From assembly GCA_032158125.1 (NCBI GenBank), contig JASKOT010000019.1:186001-250000 (forward strand): a stretch of 64,000 bases of DNA. Direction: 5' to 3'. Below the pieces are notes generated by a model. That model had not been told where the DNA came from and did not search any database. It worked only from the letters and a program-made list of their open reading frames with translations. This document shows positions 57,066 to 64,000 of the stretch, in pieces (the stretch's first letter is position 1; every line of letters begins with the position of its first letter). The DNA comes from Papiliotrema nemorosa. Its lineage: Eukaryota; Basidiomycota; Tremellomycetes; Tremellales; Rhynchogastremaceae. The translations under genes were made by a program, and so were the position numbers.

Positions 57066-58640
57066 ATATCTGGGGTACCTTGCGTACCGTTACTTGGGAG
57101 GTACCTTATAATGTGTCATTGGCTGGGCCATGCATGATTCTTGCCCCGCAAGCTGCCTTATGAGTCTGAGAGGTTGTCACAACGTGCACCCTCGTGCGTC
57201 CATCGCGGCGTTTGAGATCGGCACATGACTTCATGCCGATCCAGCACACCACGGAACGAACGCGTTATTTCTAGCGCAATGGCGAGTGAGACGGGGATAT
57301 ATAAAGGTCTACCAGACTGTGTATCATGAGCATGAATCATACAACATGCAGCATGCAGCCAAAGTCGATTGGAAACATGAACCTGCATGGGTCACGGCGC
57401 TTAACCATCCAGTCTGAGCGGACCAATAAGGGGCCTCGACCCGTTATACGGGGCAATAGACCTTTGGATGGATCGCTTAAATTTGGACAGAGAACCCCCC
57501 TCGCTTGCCCTACCCACACATGATACCGCCCCGTTTAAAAAAAGGTTAGATAAGGAGCTCCATCTCGTTGCATGTACCTCGCTTAGGGGTCAGAGAAGCA
57601 CTCTTACTCTACTGCTCGATGGGAAAACAAGCTTAAGCACGGGGGAACTTCTGGCCAAGAGCAACGCAGAGCATAGGGGGTGATGATGAGGGTGGAATTG
57701 AACCGTACCGCCTGGACGGAAATAATTTAGGCGACCCAACCACAGTAGAGCACACTCGTTTGGCTGGGATCATAGAGTGTTCAGTAGGGACACCTTTGTC
57801 TATTAGCTGCTTTGAATCGTACTCGTACTGTTCGTGGGAGATACACGTGCAGTCATCCTTGGACGGACGGCATTGGTGGAATCGACGAATAAGCTCGACG
57901 GTCGAAAGGTCCAATACGGTTCGGTGCGATATTCATCGGGGTCGCCAAGGATACCTCTGACATTGGACATCCCTGGGCATTCCTTTCTCGTCGATATCAC
58001 TGTTATCCCTCTTCTGTCAATCGGTACTCGACAATCGTCTTCTGCTGGAGGAGAGGTGCATATAGAAGTGTCTTGGGACGTTCGCTGTGGTCAGTCAACA
58101 TTGAGATCGACACACCTGGTCGACTCCCGCTTGCCCTTACACGACCATCTCCTCTCTCCGAGTTCGCTCTTCTCCCGAACCGCTCGTCTATATTTCCAAG
58201 CACACTCTCGAATTTCGCGACAGTCTCTTTACCTCAAACACCGAGGAACGTCGGGGAGAAGCTCACCTCGAAGTTGAACAACATCATTTCACCGCGGTCA
58301 CAGTGCGACTCATCTTTCGGGAAAATCGCACCTACCCAGTGATCGGGCACAAAGGAAGTCTCAATCTCTGACGGTCAACGACTCGCTTGGACTCGTTGCG
58401 GGTCTTGGGCGTATCGGTCGGTACCCAGTGTAATCATACAGGGGAGATTTTCCGGTCACACAAAAGGTCATATCTGGGTATTCCAGACGCGCTATTCTGT
58501 CTGGGACGTACATACGGTTTCGAGTGGTACTGGCAGCCAGGGTTGATTCCTCGAATCCCTATACGATACCTACGATACAGACACGGGTTCTATTGCGTCC
58601 GCCCCTTCCATACCCGCCCTGACAATCACCCGAATTCAAC
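57066..58640. other. Unexplained 1.6-kb interval between CDT2-like and SPT3 genes
   Basis: A strong TATATAAAG (57298-57306) precedes small ATGs near 57326, and a 147-codon frame runs from 57834 to 58277 with coding-like but unrecognised sequence (MGDTRAVILGRTALVESTNK, PLTLDIPGHSFLVDITVIP). A different frame continues to 58342. No splice model joins them convincingly, so I do not call a gene. Possibly an unrecognised gene, a non-coding RNA or a long SPT3 leader. Confidence 0.4.
57298..57306 (+). promoter_or_regulatory. Orphan TATA box
   Basis: TATATAAAG with no assigned gene immediately downstream; short ORFs of up to 65 codons follow. Confidence 0.4.
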
Positions 58641-60352
58641 ATGTCGACGCTCGCTCTTCCTACCAACACCTCGACGCCCACTCCTTCCCACCTCAACCTC
58701 GCCCTGCCCATCCCCCTAGGCTCATCCTCTGCGTCCCCGTCCTTACCCACTCCCGCATTGCCCTCCTCCAACCCTTTGACCGGACTGAACATTCTCGATT
58801 CGTCAGCCAACAATGCGTCGTCTTCTACCCCACCGAACGGCGCGCCAATCATCAAAAGACAACGATCGGCAAGTCCAGAATTGAAAGACGTAGATATGGA
58901 CGAAGAAGAAGGCGATGATGAGGATGATGATGATGCGCCAGGGGGAGGGAGGAAGAAGAAGTCGGGCAAGAAGAAACCGGCGGGACAAGAGGGAAAGGGA
59001 GATTACAAGTATTCAAGTGAGATTGCTCAAATGGTGGGTCGACCACACACTCTACATCATGTGAGATGGGCGCTGATGGTAGATGTTTGTCTTTGGAGAA
59101 GTACAAGACCCCTCACAAGAGACAATACGTCTAGTGGAAGATATAGTCCGAGGACAAGTCATTGAAATCGTAACGAGAGCTCGACTCTTGACGCATTTAC
59201 GTTCTTCGAGGTATTTCTCCGCGGAGGATTTGATCTTTCTCATAAGGGATGACCGGGGCAAGGTCAACCGATTGAGGACGTATTTGAGTTGGAAGGATGT
59301 GAGGAAAAAAGCGAAAGAAGAGGAAGAAGGGGATTTGGACGTGGATGAGGCTGGTGAGTGTTGTGCTATGTCGTTCTATCAAGGACAAAGTGTTGTTTGA
59401 TCGAATGCTGACGGGCAGAAAAAGCCGGACCCAAAGGTCGAAAAGCAATGGTCAAACTCCCTTGGGAGCTGTTGACGCCGTTTGGAGACTTTCTCCGTGG
59501 TCTGCCCAGTAAACAAGGGAGAAACGAAGAGGAAGACGACGAAGACGAGGACGAGGTTCAGGCGTATCATGACAGTATGCAGCGTCTCAAGGTGGGTCAA
59601 CGTTTTCGCCCCATCAATGTGCATGCTAAGGGATAGGACGCGGACGAAATCACCAAGAAGATGACAAAGGACGAATATGTCCACTACTCTGATTGTCGGC
59701 AAGCATCATTCACGTACCGCAAAGGTCTGTCCTGCCCTCACACGGCTTGACCATGGCTAACATTTCAGGACGCCGATTCAGAGACTTTGTCAATTTTGGC
59801 GCATACCTCGACGTCAAGCCGAATGACGATATCATCGACATCCTGGGATTCCTCTCATTCGAGATGGTCCGTTCATTATGCGTCACCGCGCTGGGGGTCA
59901 GAGATCGCCTTGAACGACCTCTGATCTCGCAAGCCACCCGACAACAAACCACACAGCCCACTTCGGGCAGGTACATTTCTCCCAAAAGGAAACCTACCAA
60001 TCTACCCGATCTCTCACCGAGCAAAAAATCAAAAGGTGAACCGGCCGGAACGACAGTGACCATCGTGGCTTCTCCCGAGCCTGTCACTCCACACTATACA
60101 GGTACCACAGCCGAGCCAAATTCTACCACCAACACTGGACGTAAAGCGACAAACGCTACTTTATCCGGGAAAACAAATAAAGATCCCGTGTCGCTCTTTG
60201 CGTCTCCCCCTTCGGCTAGGCAACCTCTATTACCTAGTCATGTGCTCGAGGCTTTTGCGCAGATTCAGAGGGAACAAGCGGCAAATAGGACTAAAGGGTT
60301 GGGAAATTGGAGAGGGGCAAGTTTGGGTAGGGGTAGGATCGCCTTGGTCTAG
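58641..60352 (+). CDS. spt3: SPT3, SAGA complex histone-fold subunit
   Basis: SAGA component that helps deliver TATA-binding protein to promoters. The N-terminus is extended and disordered with an acidic tract and basic run ([15 protein letters not shown]). The first histone fold reads [10 protein letters not shown] joined to [40 protein letters not shown] and [20 protein letters not shown], a near-textbook SPT3 match. Later exons give [36 protein letters not shown] with [18 protein letters not shown] and [19 protein letters not shown], the second histone fold. A long Pro/Thr/Ser tail ends [10 protein letters not shown]; it is longer than in yeast SPT3. Five or so exons. Confidence 0.95.
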
Positions 60353-60701
60353 GGTTTGTGGGGCGACCGTTGGGAAGATTGGATCGTGATTGTGCTGTAT
60401 ACCCCTTTTAGACACCATATAGTTGTAACGAAATGACTTTCTTATGCCTGAATCTATCTGCCTCACGGCTCATTCCCTCGATTCAAGTGTTTCTCCATTT
60501 TGAGGCGAGCAGGTCCGGAATAAAGAAGCAAGCACTACCCCAGCTACGGACAAGGTAGAAGAGCAATTGCGTGAGTGCGAGCGGCGAAGTAAATATCATC
60601 TCTGTCGGCGTGATGCATGCTTGACCCGTATCTACAAGCGTTGTCCTTTCTCTAGCGCTATAAGTTGAGTCCCGCCCGCTCAACTACCGATCGTGAGCAG
60701 C
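60353..60701. other. Intergenic between convergent SPT3 and proteasome genes
   Basis: About 350 bases of 3' flanking sequence from both sides. Nothing else is supported. Confidence 0.5.
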
Positions 60702-61799
60702 TCAGTCCTCCTCCATACCCTCCTCCAGTGCCGCTCGACCTTTATCATCCGCTTCTTTGAGCAGATCTGCAGGCACACTTTGATGTTTCCATCCAGACTC
60801 TTCGCATACCCAGGTCATCTCCAATTCAAAGTCTTTGTCCTTGTTGTCGTCATGGACCAAATGGATACTGCCAGTCAGTCCCCGCAAATTGCCCGTTCAC
60901 TTGGATGCTCTCGTCGACAGATCGCAGAGAAAAGGACATGATCAATGGGCGAGGCGAAAGAAGGCACTTACATTCTGGCAATTTCCATCACACCCTGCCT
61001 GACGGTGATAGGGACCACCTCCCCATTTTCCTCTTTCCCCAACACCTTTTCCAACTCGGTCTTTGCCAACGCCTTGCCTTTACCCACCGCTGTTGCCCTG
61101 TACCCGTAGAAGACACCTGATGGCTCGATACAGAATAATCTCGGACCCGTCTTGTCCACCCCGGCGAGTAAAGACGAAATACCAAAAGGTCGGACTGAAC
61201 CGTAACATGTGTATGCTTGGACGTATCCTGAGAGTCGATCTGCCAAAACCTGATGATCAGCTGACCAACCTTTGCATTCAGTCTCATTCGCACTCACGTT
61301 GATGGGTACTGGGGCATTATATTGGTCCCTGAAATTGTACGCCTCATCCCTCCCTCGTCCTGCTAGATGCTTCCCGTCCGCTAGTAAACCCGCAGTGGCC
61401 AGTCCCACATGTGTATCTACGGATTGGATCCGTTTGTTGGCTCCTTTGACGAGGAGCTTGGAATGGAGAAGACGCTCGACACCGAGGATTATACCGTCTG
61501 AACATCGGAGACCTACTGCGACACTGAGTATCAGCCATACGTTCTTTTGACATGATATAGAACCGGTCAGATTTATAATGGGGAGTGAGGGTGGTCGGTC
61601 AAGGTGTGACAGGCGAGGGTTGAAGGGGTTCGGTTGACGTTTAGACCTACCCTGCAGCTTCAACGGCCTTCTGGGCATATTCGACCTGACTGGTCAGCTA
61701 GACATTTCAAGCTCGTTTCAGCTGACTGACCTGGAAGAGTCGACCATCAGGAGAATACGTCGAAACGGACAAGTCGTAACCTGTACCGATGGAGGACAT
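60702..61799 (-). CDS. pre10: 20S proteasome subunit alpha-7 (PSMA3/PRE10)
   Basis: Ring subunit of the 20S core particle. It starts [20 protein letters not shown] with LFQ joined to [12 protein letters not shown], the proteasome alpha signature. SIGTGYDLS is specific for the PSMA3/PRE10 type. It continues [60 protein letters not shown] and [20 protein letters not shown]. It ends with the acidic tail typical of this subunit (LEEGMEED) after [19 protein letters not shown]. Length is normal for the family, with several short introns. It is divergent from NAT9. Confidence 0.96.
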
Positions 61800-62117
61800 A
61801 ATGAGCTAAGGGGAGAAGGTGTACTCGGATTTCGATGACTTTGCGCTTGGTGGTTATTCTCTTGATGTCTTTCCGTCTATCGTTTACCGTCTCTGGTGAA
61901 GCCAAGGGCGACGTGGGTATGTGATGCTTTGGTATGGACGACAGGTAGGTGGTTGAACGGTTCAAGGTGAGTGACGGTGACGGACGCGCGTCTCTTGCCA
62001 CGTCATGAAGGATTGGTACATTATCACCACTCACTCGATCTTCTGTGTAGGATGGCTTCATATGCATCGTACTACATATACAGCTACAAACACGAACAAC
62101 AGATTTGACGTGCAGAG
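61800..62117. promoter_or_regulatory. Divergent promoter of proteasome alpha-7 and NAT9 genes
   Basis: 318 bases between the two start codons. No GGTGGCAAA-type proteasome element was noticed. No other feature. Confidence 0.45.
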
Positions 62118-63113
62118 ATGAGATTGAATGAGAATACAATCATATGCGGCGACAGGGTCATTCTCGTTCCATATCGGTACGGCACCTTCAACCTCTACTG
62201 ACCGATACGACCGATACTGACCTCCTTCCAGCGCAGAACATGTCCCAGTGAGCACCATATCCGATATCATCATATCAGAGCACTTTGCAGAATTCTCGGC
62301 GGGTAGCATGTGCTGATACTGAGACTTACCATGATTGGATGCAATCGGAGGAATTGCTCCAACTCACCGCTTCGGAACGGTTGACTCTTGAAGAGGAATA
62401 TGAGATGCAACGTTTGTCCACTTTACCACTCGTCGTCTATGTCGCAAGCTGACAGGTTAGGTAAATGGCATCTGGACGAAGATAGTACGCCACGGAAGTT
62501 TGGGCAGGATTGTGCTGATATACTAGAACTCACATTCATCCTCCTCGCTCGACCGGCTGACATTTCTGGTCCAAGCCGTGCCGTGTTATCGTCAGAAGAG
62601 CTGGAGAAGTGTAGGATGGTAGGTGATGTCAATATGTTTCTGCCAGACGGAAAGGAAGGAGAAGGAGAATGCGAGATTATGATTGCCAGTAAGTCTAATC
62701 TCTCTTTTTCCGTTACCTCCATGTCTTTGATCCGTCTTGGTCTATGCTGACAGCCAGGCCCAGATGATAGGCGGAAAGGCTATGCTATGGAGGCGCTTTC
62801 CTTGTTGTGAGTTCATTCGATCAACACTCCAGCTCGAGATACCGAGTCGAGGTGGATGCCCCCTTCGCTAACGATTAGCTTGCGTTATGCTACATCCACC
62901 CTTCCGCTTTCCCCCTCTCAACTTATCGCCCGGATAGGGACGACAAACTCCCCATCCATATCTCTTTTCCACTCTTTAGGTTTCAAGACGACCAAAGTCG
63001 TCGAAGTCTTCAATGAAGCTGAACTGCGGTTCGACCCACCCGCAGACTCTCCTCCCACATGGCTCGACTTGGATCTATCCCACCGTATAGGCGCATACGA
63101 CCCATCATCATGA
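62118..63113 (+). CDS. nat9: NAT9-like N-acetyltransferase, GNAT fold
   Basis: The start at 62118 gives MRLNENTIICGDRVILVPYR, the invariant NAT9 opening, spliced to AEHVP and TYHDWMQSEELLQLTASERL with TLEEEYEMQ, also characteristic. LGKWHLDEDSTPRKFGQDCA leads to LELTFILLA, and MVGDVNMFLPDG and GECEIMIA form the central GNAT strands. After two short introns, DDRRKGYAMEALSLL is the acetyl-CoA-binding motif and SPSISLFHSLGFKTTKVVEV the last GNAT part. The first exons are small and were assembled from splice signals. The family is conserved from yeasts to man; in animals it affects microtubule stability. Confidence 0.92.
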
Positions 63114-63194
63114 CCCGCCCCGTCCATGCAACGTCCCAGAGTAATTTGTATTGTATGCATACACCCATCTCCTTATCGTTACATCCGGCCTAGA

Positions 63195-63814
63195 TCACTT
63201 TGCCGGTTCCTTCTCCACCAGCCCCAATCCAACTACTATCCCTCTAGCTGCCTTCTCCGCTGCTTCACGTTGGTTTTTCGAGTCTTTAACTTGTTTCTCT
63301 AAGTAATGGGCTTTGACCTCCTTGGCTCGAGCGATCTGTGGGTGAGAAGCGATCGCGGATCATGCGAGGATGAGGTTGTAGGGAGGTGGTCGAAAGTACA
63401 GAAGTGAATTTTGATTGCAGAACAGGCGATAGAATAAAAGGAAGACATCTGGTAAGCTGCATATCTCGAGTTGTCCACTTGGACGCACCTCTTTGGTGTG
63501 ATGCAGGCATTCCATGTAGTCTTCTATTTGAGGCTTGCACTCTTCACGAGTCTCCGACTTCATATAACACTAATACGGTCAGCATCAGAACACACTCATC
63601 GCAATTGAGCAGAATTTAGGCGACAAATTTCTCTGCGCCTGCCTGGGAGAGTACACGAGATGGTGAGGGGCGGACGGTCGGGTCTCTAAGACGTACATGT
63701 TGAAACTCCTGCCAGTGCTCAAAACACCTAGATCGACCTCCGTTCAAACCGTAACCCGACTGGAATATATCAGCAACCGCCTCAGAGCTTCTCTATGTTC
63801 TGCTTACCGCCATG
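63195..63814 (-). CDS. NADH:ubiquinone oxidoreductase subunit NDUFS5 (complex I 15 kDa)
   Basis: Accessory complex I subunit of the intermembrane-space face. Exon 1 codes only MA, then SGYGLNGGRSRCFEHWQEFQ and H, then CYMKSETREECKPQIEDYME with CLHHTKE, then IARAKEVKAHYLEKQVKDSK and a basic helix ending LGLVEKEPAK. Two Cys-x9-Cys pairs (CFEHWQEFQHC and CKPQIEDYMEC) form the twin CX9C fold imported by the Mia40 route. About 100 residues, normal for the family. Assembled from four exons with clear donors and acceptors. Confidence 0.93.
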
Positions 63815-64000
63815 ATGTGTCAAAGACCAGAATGTAGTATGTGTATGCGTCGCTTTAGGTTATTGAAATGGTAGATGTAACTTATCATAGGACGGTGAAG
63901 TCGGAAGATGGCTTATCACTCACGACGGGGTTGGGAAAGGTGACACGTCATGGCTTCTCACTACCAGTTGACTAAACCTTCTCCCTCTATTTCCTGGTGT

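Noticed and set aside
57660..57780. tRNA-like T-arm (GGTTCAATTCCACC on the minus strand) and a GTGATGA box-C-like string
   Set aside because: The T-stem does not pair, no acceptor or anticodon arms fit, and no D box (CTGA) follows; neither a tRNA nor a C/D snoRNA can be supported.
58387..58719. 110-codon ORF overlapping the SPT3 start
   Set aside because: Wrong frame relative to the SPT3 coding sequence and with no family resemblance.

Overview
This window is nuclear DNA of a basidiomycete fungus, most probably a tremellomycete of the Cryptococcus/Kwoniella kind (inference from protein styles and gene structure, not from a database search). Nearly every gene is split by many short introns of about 45-100 bases with GT donors and a CTGAC/CTAAC-like branch site 10-25 bases before the AG. 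Genes lie close together on both strands, often with pyrimidine-rich leaders. I saw no bacterial-style operons, CRISPR arrays, rRNA, convincing tRNA or intact transposons.

Layout. 1-11.2 kb is a catabolic neighbourhood: a GH3 beta-glucosidase cut by the left edge, a peroxisomal D-amino-acid oxidase, a secretory M19 dipeptidase, a two-finger C2H2 regulator with a fungal transcription-factor domain, and an APC-family amino-acid/choline permease. The last four form two divergent pairs. Both shared promoters are packed with the same 8-mer, GTGGGTCR, including a near-perfect palindrome upstream of the regulator. 12.5-20.2 kb holds a germinal-centre-type Ste20 kinase (KIC1/MST-like), a PTC7-like PP2C phosphatase and a DUF6534-type membrane protein. 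21.6-28.2 kb holds isocitrate lyase, a small Myb/SANT-like protein and a GPI-anchored glyoxal oxidase.

28.7-35.1 kb is the accessory part: four tandem, same-strand, essentially intron-free paralogues of a family I do not recognise. They share a GQN-centred motif, and the fourth copy looks frameshifted and shortened. A perfect 16-bp inverted repeat lies between copies 1 and 2. A SAM methyltransferase follows.

36.7-64 kb is mostly conserved housekeeping: a DUF2433 metallophosphoesterase joined to an RRM/RGG tail, NOB1 and PUS7 (divergent pair), a small possibly Roadblock-like protein, an alanyl-tRNA editing protein, LEU2, a divergent alpha-amylase-like GH13 enzyme, a CDT2-like WD40 protein, SPT3, proteasome subunit alpha-7, NAT9 and the complex I subunit NDUFS5.

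The most interesting points are the co-regulated-looking D-amino-acid/dipeptide cluster and the unknown tandem gene family.
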